Source of the DNA: Carex sylvatica
Lineage: Eukaryota > Streptophyta > Magnoliopsida > Poales > Cyperaceae
Direction: 5' to 3'
Length of the DNA: 64,000 nucleotides
Assembly (NCBI GenBank): GCA_964058845.1
Contig: CAXKVR010000170.1
Coordinates: forward strand, 1 to 64,000
Made by a program: the position numbers and the translations under genes. The stretch's first letter is position 1; the number at the start of each line of letters is the position of its first letter. The notes beneath the pieces were generated by a model. The model made no database searches, was not told where the DNA came from, and saw nothing but the letters and a program-made list of their open reading frames with translations. Positions 21,018-33,421 of this stretch are shown here, one piece after another.

Positions 21018-24000
21018 ATGGCCTCAAGAGATCAAAATGTCGTCGTTTCTCAGAACCAGAGAGAGAGAGGTATCAATTTCTTCAAATTTCTTTCTACCAG
21101 AAATTCTCGCAGCACTTTCTTTTTCTTCTCTTCAAATTCTTCTACTGCATGCGTCAAATTCTTCATATTCTTGTCTTTCATTTTTAAACTTTGATAAGTA
21201 GAATGCGTTACAATCTCTGATTTGATGAAATTAGAGGGAGGGTTTTATATACAAATTAGTTCCAGTCAAGTTTGTTCTCAATCCCTGATTATTACTTACT
21301 TTAATATTCTTGATTTCTTATATCTGACAATTAGGTTTTCAATCCCTGAAAAGGTTTAGGATTTGTATTACTTTTACATTTCTTTTGTATATTCAAACAG
21401 ATCATATTTTATATATAAAGATAAAGAAAATAAATGTTCAAACTGTAATTCTTTAATCTTAATAGCTGTATGACACCAAAAATAATCTTGCTTCAAATAT
21501 AATTTATTTAAGGGATTTCAGGATTTTAACAAATATCTAATTTAATTTGTCAGGTGGGGCTGTACGGGTACCGATGCAAGTGCCAAAGCAACAAGCAACT
21601 GGTAAATATGGAGATAGAAAAGCTCGGCCGGCACTTGACAACATTAGTAACTTAAATCCTGCACGCCAAACTCTTGATGGGTAATCTTACAAATAGTCCC
21701 TTAATTGTATTTTTTTTATTTTTTACTTTATTGGGGTTACTCGACAACTGTTTTCTTTCTCTTGAACAGGAAACCCATAAACCGTCCGATAACAAGGTAT
21801 GTGTTTATCGATATAATTATTGTACCAGTGCTGAGCATGTCAATGTTTTTTATTATTCAGATTTCTTTAATTTTATCAAAAAATAATTTTTTAGGAGTTT
21901 TGGTGCTAAGCTTCTTGCAAATGCACAGACAGCCACCACTGTGTCTGGCAGTAAGGTAATGCATGCACTCCTGTATCTCTATGCGTAACTTTGGTCTTTA
22001 TTAGTACAGTACCAATACCGGCCATGATTTGAATTAATTATGTGTGTTCTGACATGCACCATCAATCCAGTACGGTATGGTGCTGGACACGTATCTGTTT
22101 AATTTGTAAAATATATTCTGCCTAATCTTTTCACCTGTATTTTACAGAAATCAGGCACTGAGATGGCAAAAGAAGTCAGAAAACAGGTAAATGTGGAACC
22201 TGCCACACGGAAGGCCACATGTGTCACCAAACCAACACTCAAGCACAAACAGGTCCCCTTCCTTCACAATTAAAATTAAAATTCAGTAATCAAATATAAA
22301 AGTAAAAGGTTGGTGTATTCTGGTAAAGAACTGTGATAGCTCATAAGTTGTCAGTAAAAGTGGACACCAGTTGAGATTAAGTTGCTGATTGAAATTAAAT
22401 TTTGTGTGCGTTTGCAGATTAATAATCAGGCAGTACAGAAGCGTGTTGAGCAGAGACCCATTGCAAGGAAAAGCAATGTGGCTAAAGCACCACCTCCACC
22501 TCTACCTCTACCATCCCATAAGCAACAAGGAAAAAAGGTAATGCAGAACAGTCGGTCGGATCCAAGTGTGGCTAAAGCACCACCTCTACCTCTACCATCC
22601 AATAAGCATGGAGGAAAAAAGGTAATGCAGAACAGTCGGTCGGATCCAAGTGCGGGGAAGGTGACTGTACCCGTACCCGTTAAGCCAATAAGGAAGCCTG
22701 AATATTCTAGAAGAAGGGAGGTGCATACGCTCACATCCGTACTCAGTGCACGGAGCAAGGTGAGTACTTTTGCATTATTATTATGAGTTAGTACTATCAC
22801 TTCATTACTAATTAAATATGTATATATGTGTGTTTGAAAAGTTTGCATGTGGGATAAACGAGAAAGCAAGAAAGGAGGCAGAAATAGAGGATATCGATGC
22901 AGCTGATACCAACAACCAACTTGCGGTGGTTGAATACATTGAAGACATCTACAAATACTACAACCAAGTTGAGGTTTGTAGTTCATATGCATCTTTACTT
23001 TCCTATGCTAAAGAGGACATTAAATGCCTTTTTAAGATTTTATTTTGTGGTACAGGACACATACAGGCCCCATGATTATATGATTCATCAAACTGATACA
23101 AACCCTAGGAGGAGAGCAATTGTGCTGGATTGGATTGTTGAAGTGCACAACAGGTTCAAACTGAGACCGGAAACCCTTTACTTGACAGTGTACATATTTG
23201 ACCGGTACCTTTCTCTGGAGAAGCTGTTAGTACCAAAGACACAGATCCAACTGATTGGAATCTGTGCCATGCTTATTGCCTCAAAATATGAGGAGATCTG
23301 GGCCCCACAGGTAGGTTTTAACATATTGATTGACATATATATATATTTCTCTCTCTAGATATGTCAGTAATCATTGACATGTACTGAACAAGGTGGGTGA
23401 CTTGATCGAGATATCAAATCATGCATATGAGAGAGATGATATACTGGAGAAAGAGAAGCAGGTACTGAACAAGCTAGACTGGTACCTGACGGTGCCAACT
23501 CTTTACATGTTTCTGGTTCGTTTCATCAAGGCAGCGCGAGCTGATAAAGAGGTTTGTTTGTTTGTTACTTAATTAAATGTTTTTCATTGAACATAGATCC
23601 GTTTCTTATAGTAATAGTAATTGTAAAATAAACAGATGGAGAACATGGTGTATTTCATTGCTGAGCTGGGTCTGCTAGAGCAGTCTTTAATTAAGTTCAG
23701 CCCTTCTATGGTGGCAGCTTCTTGTGTCTACGTGGCACGTACCATCCTTCACAAATCCCCTATCTGGACTCCTACCCTTGTTCACCATACCCACTATGCT
23801 GCCCCTCAGCTCTCGTACTTACCACCACTTCTCTCTCTGAGTTAATTATTTCTCTCTCTCTCTCATAAACATATCTTCAGACTGAAAAAGTTATGTATTT
23901 TTGCTACAGTGAATGTGCTCAAATCCTGGTGACTGCTCGTCTTGGAGCGTCACATGGCAAGCTGAAAGCAGTGATCAACAAGTATTCTCGTGAGGAATTT

Positions 24001-24093
24001 GGAAAGGTTGCTTTGCATCAGTCAGATGTTTCTCCTTCGAGCACTAGTACTGCCTATGCTACTTGCAGTAGCAGTTGTGCTAGTTCCAATTAG
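21018..24093 (+). CDS. B1-type mitotic cyclin
   Basis: Regulatory subunit of cyclin-dependent kinases at the G2/M transition. Exons: 21018-21069, 21554-21680, 21770-21796, 21895-21955, 22148-22252, 22418-22759, 22842-22973, 23056-23310, 23393-23551, 23636-23814, 23910-24093; 540 residues. The destruction box RPALDNISN is at residues 42-50. The N-terminal linker is basic and Pro-rich, with a 30-residue tandem duplication. The cyclin box core begins near residue 285 (YMIHQTDTNP, RRRAIVLDWIVEVHNRFKL, LIASKYEEIWAPQV) and is followed by the C-terminal cyclin fold (FSPSMVAASCVYVARTIL...) and a Ser-rich tail. The protein is longer than I recall for CYCB1 members, partly through the duplication. The MSA-like site upstream fits M-phase expression. 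Confidence 0.95.
22478..22651 (+). repeat. In-frame tandem duplication in the cyclin linker exon
   Basis: Period 90 bp: copy 1 begins at 22478 and copy 2 at 22568, both reading VAKAPP...LPLPS and KKVMQNSRSDPS. Copy 2 is two codons shorter in the Pro run and differs at a few bases in the middle. It adds about 30 residues between the destruction box and the cyclin box. Confidence 0.9.
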
Positions 24094-24816
24094 TCCTTTT
24101 AGCTTAATCCCACTTCTGATGATATTTCTTCTATATAGTTTTTGATTCAAATATTCTGATGATATTCCAATTGGTAGCAGTTGTGTTGTGGTCACTTCTG
24201 ATACTTGTTGTTTTGTCAATTCTGCTATATAGTTTTTGATTTAATAGCAGGCATTTTTGTACATGGTTTCTTGGAATTTTATAACATGATGCTTCTACAT
24301 GATTTAATTCTAGCAAATATTGTGTTTTGACGACAACAAAACCCACAAAGTTAAAGAATTCAAGCAAATACTGTCTTCTATGACAACAACCCACTAGTGA
24401 GCAACAGCGGCACAACTAGCCCATATTTATGTTGATGTATTGAATTAAAGGAATATAAAATCATAATTACATATTACATATGCATAGTTATTCAATAATA
24501 GAAAAAGGTTCCTATCCTAAAAAACATTCAGCCATGCACATTTTCCGGAATCGATGCCATGCATTTAAATTTATTTTCTTAATGCTATTATCAATCAATA
24601 AAAAAAAAACTGTGTCAAGGGACAGCTCCAAGTACATTTGAATTTCTAACTATAGAAAAACTATATTTAGCAAATCTTTCACTAACTAAATAAAGATGAA
24701 CTGGCAGGCAGACATTAGAACAAACAATCCCAAATGGAACTCCTACAAATGTACAATCAAATACATACATTATATGCTCCTTTTACAAAAACAAACACAT
24801 CACCAGCAACCGGCTT
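24094..24816. other. Convergent 3' flanks of the cyclin and channel genes
   Basis: 3' UTRs of both genes probably lie here. Short internal repeats are seen (TTCTATATAGTTTTTGATT at about 24130 and similar at about 24223; AAGTTAAAGAATTCAAGCAAATA next to a similar GCAAATATTGTG). No gene. Confidence 0.5.
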
Positions 24817-27720
24817 CTAGTCAAAATGATCAGCGGAAAAATCAGGCTCATCGGGTTTTTGTAACCTGGCCAAGGTGGCCGCATCATCCACCAGAAACCT
24901 TCTAGAAGCTGATGGGGCTAGCTTATGTATTTGTGAGGCCCCGTCATCATGGGTGCCTCTAGAAGATTCTTCTTTCTCTATCTCTTTGTCTTCCTCTTTT
25001 TCTTCTTCGGGCCACCATGCATAAGTCTCCTCCCAATGGGTGAGGCTCTCAGCCATTTTTCGCCTTTTGTACTGACGCCAGGCAGCCTGAATAAAGCCAG
25101 CAGCCCAAAGGCGCCATGTATGGGAGTAGAAACGAAAAGTGTGTTGTAGCTTTCTGCTGTGTAAACGTCTGAACTGGTTCGCCACAAATTTGAGGTCTTC
25201 AGCTGGTAGTGCAAATGCCTCAACCTCGGTAAGTGCTTTCACGGTGCGAGTAGAAGTTGGGAAATAATCGTGGGTCTTTGGCATGAGGGCCCAAGTGAGG
25301 AGTTCTTCCCCACAGAAATCGCCAGTATTAAGGCGAATAGAATTGAAAAAATTGGAGCGGCCGCCATTAGTGGTGTTGCTTTCCAAGGTGCCACGTATAA
25401 TGAAGAGCATTTCATTGACAGGATCTCCTTCTCTTGCCACGTACGTACCTTCAGGGCATAGACATGATACCAGACGCTCGCATATAGCCACTACCAGCTG
25501 CTCATCCATTTGTGAAAAGAAGGGAACACGTCTCACAAGGTCCAGGCACAGGTGACGTTGCACATCACGACGAATATCAGAAGGCAGAGCGTGTAAAATC
25601 GATTCCTCTTCTACCCCTCTGGTGGCAAACCATTTCACCTGCACAAAACGCCTGACGCGTTTTTTAAGCTCTGGGGGAAGCTGGTGGTGGTCCATCCACT
25701 CCTCTGTGTCCCTCTGACGCAGCCTCCAGTCCTCCTGTCTCTTGTTTATTGATTGCAGGTATGTCTACAAACATATTATGTCAAATCAAACACGCTAATT
25801 TATTGATTCTGCATTTTCTTAAAACTCAAAACACAAAAAAAGTAAACAGTACCAATTTATTACCTGCATATTACCAATCAATTGTGCAAACAAGATGAGA
25901 CTGACAGCTCCAATTGCAATAGCAAATGTGTTTTCAGCAATGAATGTACTTGTCACAAGAGGATTCCCGCTTGAACTGAAAGTTCATAATAATTTTTTAG
26001 ACAATAATTTTGTCTACAAAGTTTAGGAACCAAGAATTATTAGCAGACATCATAGGATTTTTTTTACATATAGTTCATACAGAGCTACTAGCATGCAGAA
26101 CTAAAATTCTTAATGGCAATTAGTTATAAACCATATAAATAATTATAGAATTAAAAGTCGTTCATCATAGTAAGCTTTTCTTTAGAATTACAAGCATCTT
26201 GGGACATGTACTCCTAAATATTTGGAAACTTAACTAGTTCAATAAGAAATCACTATATAAACTTATGGTACTATAGTACATATATGGCTGAATAAATTGT
26301 CACGTGCAAGTACCTCAGTTGTTGTAGGCCCCAATACAGGCAATAGAAATATTTTTCATGGAATGTTGTTGAAGCTGCCCCGATTTTTAAAGTATACTTG
26401 AAAATCCCAAATTTAAAATTTATTGTTTCATCAGCAGCTTTGCAATCATTGAACACACCAGTTGAGTCGGCCCACTTTGAAAAAGTAGGTGAATTTGCAT
26501 CGGCATAGTCACAATCTAGAAATTTAACATCACATGCTGTTGTGTTTTTTTCTGATGAGCAAATTTGGTTCCAACATGTGATTTGCCTCTCCACTGTGAG
26601 CAGATAATATATGGCACCAATGATCTGCAACCAAAACAATATTAATAATAATGAAAGATAGATAGTCCAAGGAGAAGAGAAGAGAGAAAAAAAATGAGTG
26701 AGTATTTTTTTTTTGTACATGGCTGGCTAGCATATAGAGAAGGAGATTGTATGCAGCGCCTCCCCATGCAGTATTTGCTACAACACCAGCGGACTTGATG
26801 ATTTTGTTGCTTAGAGGGACTATGAGGTACATCCTAAATGCATATTGAAACACCAATACGATGCCAAATGTGGTGTTCTTGACATTGTAGTCTGATGCAC
26901 TTATTGCTGGCATGACAGCCCAGAGTAGTATTTGAGGAACAGGCACAGCTGCCAGTATGTCTCTGACAAAGTCTGGAGACCTGATGTAATGCCTCCTGAT
27001 CTGGTTTGGGTTGGTAACAAGGTCTCCCTCACCAAGTACCCTTGAATTAGGGCGAACATAAGCAGTGTTGAACTTGACAGCAATGTTGAACATGTAAAAG
27101 AAATCAGCGAGTGACCTCATAACAGTGATAGTAATACTCAAGCTGTTATCCTTTCCCACACATGAGAGTGATGAAGTAGAAACAAATAGAGGGATGAAGT
27201 AGAAGAAAGGGTCAATAAAGAGTGCAAAGAGGCAAGAGACGAGAAAGACACGGTTCCATGTGAGAACTATGTTGCGGCTGGGGTCTAAAACTAAATTTTG
27301 CCAGCGGTTGTTGTTGTTGGGATCCGCAAAAGCCTTGGTGCTCTTGTGTGTCACTGTCACACCAACCCGTTCAGCCCTTGGGATTTGTTCATCAGGAAAG
27401 ATCCTGTGTGTGTAACACTCTTTGTTAGGCTTCAGCTCATCAAGGATTATTTATTCATTTATCTATTTATATATTGCACTGGTACTACTGATTCGATTTG
27501 ATTTTATTTTATTTGATGAAAACACTGCAATTCATGTCCATGCGCACTTGTTTGAATAGATGATTTAGCAATTGTTTGAATAGATAGATCCAGTTTTGCA
27601 AATTTGGTTGGCAATTAAAGGAAATCTTTCCCAAATATAAATCATAAATGTAGTAAATAAAATTGGACGTAACCTGGCGTTGCGCCTTTGCATCTCCACC
27701 TCATCTTTTGATCCAAACAT
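24817..27720 (-). CDS. Cyclic nucleotide-gated ion channel (CNGC)
   Basis: Plasma-membrane cation channel subunit. Minus-strand exons: 27720-27674, 27403-26719, 26624-26314, 25975-25864, 25764-24817; 700 residues, the usual length. The short first exon (MFGSKDEVEMQRRNA) joins in phase to RIFPDEQIPRAERV. S1-S6 are visible: VFLVSCLFALFIDPFFYF, RSLADFFYMFNIAVKF, ILAAVPVPQILLWAV, FQYAFRMYLIVPLS, AAYNLLLYMLASH, and S6 in FAIAIGAVSLILFAQLIGNM. The pore loop is YWGLQQLSSSGNPLVTST (about 340-357). The cyclic-nucleotide-binding fold spans about 466-576, with EGDPVNEMLFIIRG and GDFCGEELLTWAL, then an IQ motif (FIQAAWRQYKRRK, about 608) for calmodulin and an acidic tail. The pore triplet is unusual. I cannot fix the subgroup. 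Confidence 0.95.
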
Positions 27721-27731
27721 CTCTCTCTATC

Positions 27732-27766
<35 letters not shown>

Positions 27767-28025
27767 CAATTTAATCAGATCGACAAACATGGAATGAATC
27801 AGAGAAGGAAGGAGAGGGGGTCTCACGAGTCACGACTCACGAGGGAGGGAGGACTGTCTTCTTCAACGGGCCGCATTCGGATCTCAACAAACATGCTGCC
27901 TGGCCTGTTTGGCCCAAAATCCTCAGATACAAGTGGCCCAAAATCCTCATTTTGGGCCAGTAAAACAGTTGTGTCATCAAATATGAAGGCAGGCCTGTAA
28001 ATGTGAATATATATATATATATATA
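27721..28025. other. CNGC promoter side
   Basis: Upstream of the CNGC start on the minus strand. It contains a (CT)n run at about 27727-27762 and a short GGCCCAAAATCCTCA duplication at about 27911-27955, then (TA)n into the first hairpin MITE. Confidence 0.5.
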
Positions 28026-28421
28026 GACGTTGACTACTATGCTTATATAAGCATATCCCCACATATGTTTATAACTCATTTTTGTATTTCTAATGTTTAA
28101 ATGGTCGATCTGAACCGTTAGATGTGATCTCTATATTAAAATGTGCTTGGAGACCAAATTTTATATTTTTCTGATTTTGTTTACTATTTAGTAAGCCAAT
28201 TTGAAAATTGCTGATCCAACAGTGGCTTAACAAAATAGTAAAATCAGAAGCCACCGTTGGATCAGAGATTTTCAAATTGGCTTAATAAATAGTAAACAAA
28301 TTCAGAAAAATGTAAAATTTGGTCTCCAAGCACATTTCGATATAGAGATCACATCTAACGGTTCAGATCGACCATTTGGACATTGAAAACACAAAAATGA
28401 GTTATAAGCATAGTAGCCAAC

Positions 28422-28423
<2 letters not shown>
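28026..28423. mobile_element. Hairpin MITE A
   Basis: A near-complete palindrome. The left end GTTGACTACTATGCTTATAT and the right end ATAAGCATAGTAGCCAACC are inverted, with arms meeting near 28225. Arms carry GATCTGAACCGTTAGATG and TGTGCTTGGAGACCAAATTT. It is flanked by (TA)n on the left and (CT)n(TA)n on the right. It is the same family as element H, but the right arm lacks an inner segment. There is no ORF. Confidence 0.85.
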
Positions 28424-28467
<44 letters not shown>

Positions 28468-28891
28468 GAGGAGGGTTCAAATGCACCCAAATTTTTGTAC
28501 ACCCAAATGCACCCTATCTTTCAAATTATTTTTCTCCGTTTTCAAAGTCCAAATAGTAAATCCGAACCATTAGATGTGATCTATATATTAAGATGTGCTT
28601 CGAGACCAAATTTTACATTTTTTGGAATTTATTTACTATTTGTTTAGATTTATTGAAAATCGCTGTTTTTTTATGGTCCACATTTGCTAAAAACAGCGAT
28701 TTTCAATAAATCTAAAAAAATAGTAAAAAAATTCCAAAAAATATAAAATTTGGTCTCGAAGCACATCTTAATATATAGATCACATCTAACGGTTCGGATT
28801 TACTATTTGGACTTTGAAAACGGAGAAAAATAATTTTAAAGATAGGGTGCATTTGGGTGCACAAAAATTTGGGTGCATTTGAACCCTCCTC
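28468..28891. mobile_element. Hairpin MITE B
   Basis: Ends GAGGAGGGTTCAAATGCACC and its inverse GGTGCATTTGAACCCTCCTC. The arms are nearly perfect and converge near 28680. The core shares AATCCGAACCATTAGATGTG and TGTGCTTCGAGACCAAATTT with the neighbouring elements, but the outer ends are unlike theirs. (TA)n lies on both sides. Confidence 0.88.
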
Positions 28892-28918
28892 ATATATATA
28901 TATATATATATATATATA

Positions 28919-29311
28919 GTAGGCTACGCTACTTCGCGAATTAAACAGGCTATTTTAATTTGTGCTCATATCTCTAGTTTTGAAGTTCAAACAGCCGTTC
29001 CAAACTGTTAGATGTTTAATCTATATTAAAATGTACTTGGAGATCAAATTTTATATTTTTTAGAATTTTTTTAATATTTATTAAGATGGTTTGAAAATCG
29101 CTGTTTTTATTAAAATTCTGCACCATTAAAAAATAGTGATTTTCAAACCATCTTAATAAATAGTACAAAAAGTCCAAAAAATATAAAATTTGGTCTCCAA
29201 GCACATTTATTAAACATCTAATGGTTTAGATCAGCTATTTGGACTTTGAAATTAGAGATATGAGCGCGAATTAAAACAACTCATTTAATTCGCAAAGTAA
29301 CGTAGCATTAC
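28919..29311. mobile_element. Hairpin MITE C
   Basis: Inverted ends around GTAGGCTACGCTACTTCGCG and CGCAAAGTAACGTAGC, more diverged than the others. Inner arms include AAACTGTTAGATGTTTAATC and TGTACTTGGAGATCAAATTT, and a central inverted pair around AAAATCGCTGTTTTTATT. (TA)n lies on both sides. There is no ORF. Confidence 0.82.
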
Positions 29312-29321
29312 TATATATATA

Positions 29322-29702
29322 GGATTTGGCTACGGTGCTATGGGTTGCATAGAGTGCTATGGTGCTACGGCTCAATATTCGAGTTTTCAAAATTTTAACG
29401 GTCGATCCGAATCGTTTATCTTGTTCTCCATATTAATATGTGTTTGGAGACCAAATTTTATATTTTTTGAAAAAATTTTACTATTTTTTTAGATAGGTAG
29501 AAAATTACTTGATCTAAAAAATTATGCACTATTTAGATATTTGATTTTCTACCTATCTAAAAAAATAATAAAAAATTTCTAAAAAAAATATAAAATTTGG
29601 TCTCCAACCACATATTAATATAGAGAACAAGATGAACGGTTCGAATCGACCGTTAGGATTTCAAAAACTCAAATATTGAGCTGTAGCACCATAGCCAAAT
29701 CC
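29322..29702. mobile_element. Hairpin MITE D
   Basis: Ends GGATTTGGCTACGGTGCTAT and the inverse CACCATAGCCAAATCC. The core has CGATCCGAATCGTTTATCTT and TGTGTTTGGAGACCAAATTT. It closely resembles element E, which follows. (TA)n on both sides. Confidence 0.87.
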
Positions 29703-29744
29703 TATATATATATATATATATAGATATATATATATAGAGAGAGA

Positions 29745-30143
29745 GAGGCTAGGGTGCTATGGGTTGCATAGAGGACTACGGTGCTACGGCTCAATATTTG
29801 AGTTTTTAAAATTCTAACGGTCGATCCGAACCGTTCATCTTGTTCTCCATATTAATATGTGATTGGAGATAAATTTTACATTTTTTTGGAAAAAATTTAC
29901 TATTTTTTTAGATAGTTAGAAAATCAAATATCTGAATGGTGCATAATTTTTTAGATCAAGTGATTTTCTACCTATCTAAAAAAATAGTAAAAAAATTCCA
30001 AAAAATATAAAATTTGATCTCCAAACACATTAATATGGAGAACAAGATGAACGGTTCGAATCGACCGTTAGGATTTTAAAAAGTCAAATATTAAGCTGTA
30101 GCACCGTAACTTTCTATGCAACTCATACCACCCTAACCTAGCC
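29745..30143. mobile_element. Hairpin MITE E
   Basis: Ends GAGGCTAGGGTGCTATGGGT and the inverse ACCACCCTAACCTAGCC. It is a close relative of D (CGATCCGAACCGTTCATCTT). It has (TA)n(GA)n on the left and (TA)n on the right. Confidence 0.87.
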
Positions 30144-30144
30144 T

Positions 30145-30183
<39 letters not shown>

Positions 30184-32156
30184 ATCTTCCATTTTCAAAT
30201 TGTTTACAACATAAACAAATTAATGCTCATTCCACATTCGTTGCCATGACTCAAGAGTCAGGAGTGAACCCTCTTGCTGCTTATGTAATATAACTAACTT
30301 ATCCTTATCCATAGGAATATAGAATATTCTATTCTTCCTTTTGGAATCCACGCCCCATCTCACTTTAAACTTTAAACTTTAAACACACCAACTTCATATT
30401 TTGTTCTCTCCATTTCACAAAAAAAACACGGAGAAGGAGAATTTCCTCCATTTAACAACTAACATTAACACTTAAACTAACACCAGTTGCACCCATTTTT
30501 TATTCATTCATAGCATTTAAAAATAATAATTTAAATCCGTAGCTTCATCTTTTTACTTCTAAATAATCAAAATCAAATATTCGTTGTGTCCATGAGTCGC
30601 AATGAATCAATCATTGTATGCGTTTTCTTATCATTGATATAGCATCCAATATGATAATTAAAATAAAATATACTTCTTTTTTTCATTTTGTTTAAACAGC
30701 TATGCTCGAATCTCATGTAGAATTTTATAAGCCAGTGACTCAGCAGAAACCTGTTACTCTAAATATATGACCATTTCGCCTCTTCCAAATATTCCAAATA
30801 TTCCAAATGGTGCAAATGAATCATGTTTTTACTTCACTCAGAAGAAAACTGTTCTGTCAATATCTTTAATTACCTCTTATTTTTTAAATCAATTTGCTGC
30901 CATGCATATCGATTATTCATCAACTTATAAAGCGTTCCATTTTCAAATTGTTTGCAAGATATAAATCATCAGACCCAAACTTATGTAATATAATAGCTTA
31001 ATTGTAGGATATTCTACAATATTTTAAAAAAACAATAAATTAAATCCATAATAATATTAATTTTTAATTTTTTTTTCAAAAGTAGCATGACAGCAAATTA
31101 AGATTCATTGCAGTTTATGAGTTACAGCAAAACATTACATTGCAGCCCATGAGAAGAGAATTAAGTTTGTTTTTTAATTATTTGTTCACCTCTAATGAGC
31201 TAAATTTATCATTTGAATCCAGCCTAAGCACACACTAGCCTCACTCTATTTTTTTTTTAATTTTTAATTTTATTTAGATTGATATAAAAAGGATCATTGT
31301 GAAGGAATTCCGTTCCAATTTCTCTTCAGATGAAAGTTATTTAATTGCTTGTAATGAAAAAGGTTTAAGAATATAAATGATTAATTTTAGAAGGGAAGTG
31401 TTAGTAAATTAAGTCAAATGGAAACATAATTAATCCCGTCAAATCTTCATTCTTACTGATTTCATTAATTAATTAATGTGGGCTGAAAATGGACCCGCAC
31501 TAATTAATTAGTTCCCCTTGCGTATAAACAAACATACATACATACATCATGCATGATACATGCAGTGCACTTGTCTACATGCATATAATTTTAGTTTATA
31601 CGCAGACCAATCATTTTCAACTTTTTAATTAAGCAAATGGAAATATATCTAACATAATTAATAATTCATGTCCTTGCACTTGCTAGAGACCAAACTAATT
31701 AAGTATATATAAATTAAATTAGAGGGCTGTTAATAATCGTCAACCTTCTGATTGTCTATAGATTTATGTCCACCATTTGTCCATAGACTTGACTTGTGAG
31801 AATACTATAAAACTACTTCTACATGCTGTATAATTATACAATATATCACATAAAATATATCAGTTAATCACAAACCATCCAGCAGCTATTTGAAGTGGTC
31901 CCATGATATAAAAACAGATTGCAACTTGCACAATAAGACAAAAAATTGTACTTTCAAACTGTACTTTCGGAAATTACAGTTATAGGAAGTTATTGGCAGT
32001 TAGTGTTAGTTATTAGCTATTATTTTGACAAAAAACGTGATAAAATGCAAAATCAAATTTTTTGATTTGTTTTTTTTATTATTCTTTTTTCTTGATTTAA
32101 TCAACACACAAATAAATCATCAAAATAATGAATACTATAAAATCGACCACTTTATC
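30144..32156. other. AT-rich intergenic DNA
   Basis: No credible gene. Small features: TTTAAACTTTAAACTTTAAAC at about 30365, ATTCCAAAT three times at about 30786, TTAATTAATTAA near 31466, ACATACATACATAC near 31530. I see no element boundaries. Confidence 0.5.
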
Positions 32157-32700
32157 TATAAAAATAAAATGTACAAACTATAAAATAACAGACATGCAAA
32201 ATTCACATATGAAAATGATAAAAAAATGTTAAAAAATATTAATTTTCAACACTGTAAAATTATCAAGTTAAACTGTAAAAACAAAATGTAAAAACTATAA
32301 ATTTACCAAATTATAAAATTAGCAGATGAAAACAATTAAACAAAGTTTAAAAAATATTAATTTTCAATACTGTAAAATAGTGAACTAAAACTATGAAAAC
32401 AAAAAGTAAAAACTACAAATTTACAACATTGTAAAATTAGCAAATGAAAACGATTAAATACAATTTAAAAACATAATTTTTCAATATTGTAAAATTGTGA
32501 ACTTAAACTGTGAAAAAAAACATAAAAACTATAAAATTGCAATATTGTAAAATAAGCAGATGAAAACGTTAAAACAAAATGTAAAAAATACAAAATTACA
32601 ATACTATAAAATTGTCAACTTATACTACAAAAACAAAACATATAACCTACAAACAATCAATACTGTAAAATTTCTAAATCTAAATTATAAATTAATTCCA
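32157..32700. repeat. Degenerate tandem array, period about 117 bp
   Basis: Successive units start near 32168, 32288, 32404 and 32519, with a diverged tail to about 32700. Each has a GTAAAAACTATAAATTTAC-like start, TTGTAAAATTAGCAGATGAA, AAACGATTAAA and TTTTCAATACTGTAAAAT. The units have diverged by many substitutions and small indels. Not coding. Confidence 0.7.
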
Positions 32701-33421
32701 TGTACATTGTAAAATTTCTAAATCTAAACATATATCCATCATCTGTTCAGCAAAATCATAAAATTCACCACACAACATCTGTTCAACACAAACCATAATA
32801 TTCACATCAGTTCAACAGCATCTGTTCAACACAAACAATAATATTCACCACATAATAGCAAACCTAATTATATGATTCAACATTTAGAATAACATCAAAA
32901 AAACTATCGAAAGATAAAACTTCTACATTAAAAACCTCCTCAATTCAAATGAAACTTCAATAGAAGAAACAAAACTTAAATAGATTAGTAAATAAACAAG
33001 TTGTTTTGAATATTGTAAAACCACAAGATGCATATTGTAAAACTACAAAGTGAATACTGTAAAATAACCCGATTATGCTCTAGATCGCCTCGCTCTTATC
33101 TCTCTTTTTTAGATCGCCTCGCTCTCATCTCTCTCCACCAGATCGCTCCTCGAGATCGCCTATCTTAGATCGTCTCTCTTCATTAGAATCTAAGAGAGAT
33201 GTCAGAGAATTCTGTCGGAGAGAAGAAAGCACTGACGAGTAGTGGCGTTGGCGAGCGACGAGTAGTGGTGTTGCCGTTGAAAAATGAAATGTAGGAGAGA
33301 TTTAACCCGAGACTGAATTTTTCAAGGAAAATATGCATCGCGCAGTAGGCTTTTTGTAGGATAATAGGCTTTTTGTGACTGAATTTTTCAACGACAATAT
33401 GCATCGTGTAGTAGGCAATAT
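32701..33421. other. Intergenic DNA left of the solo LTR
   Basis: Contains ATCTGTTCA(A/G)CA repeated near 32747-32830 and GATCGCCTCGCTCT repeated near 33085-33125. The sequence ATGCATCGCGCAGTAGGCTTTTTGTAGGATAATAGGC at about 33334 recurs in related form on both sides of the LTR insertion. No gene. Confidence 0.5.

Noticed and set aside
22426..22992. 188-residue minus-strand ORF
   Set aside because: Antisense of the Pro-rich cyclin linker, made open by the composition of that exon.
28302..28573. Short ORFs inside hairpin MITEs
   Set aside because: They are readings of inverted arms and TA/GA repeats and are not conserved as proteins between copies.
32157..32700. CRISPR-like array
   Set aside because: Repeats are long, diverged and lack unique spacers, and the DNA is a plant nuclear genome.
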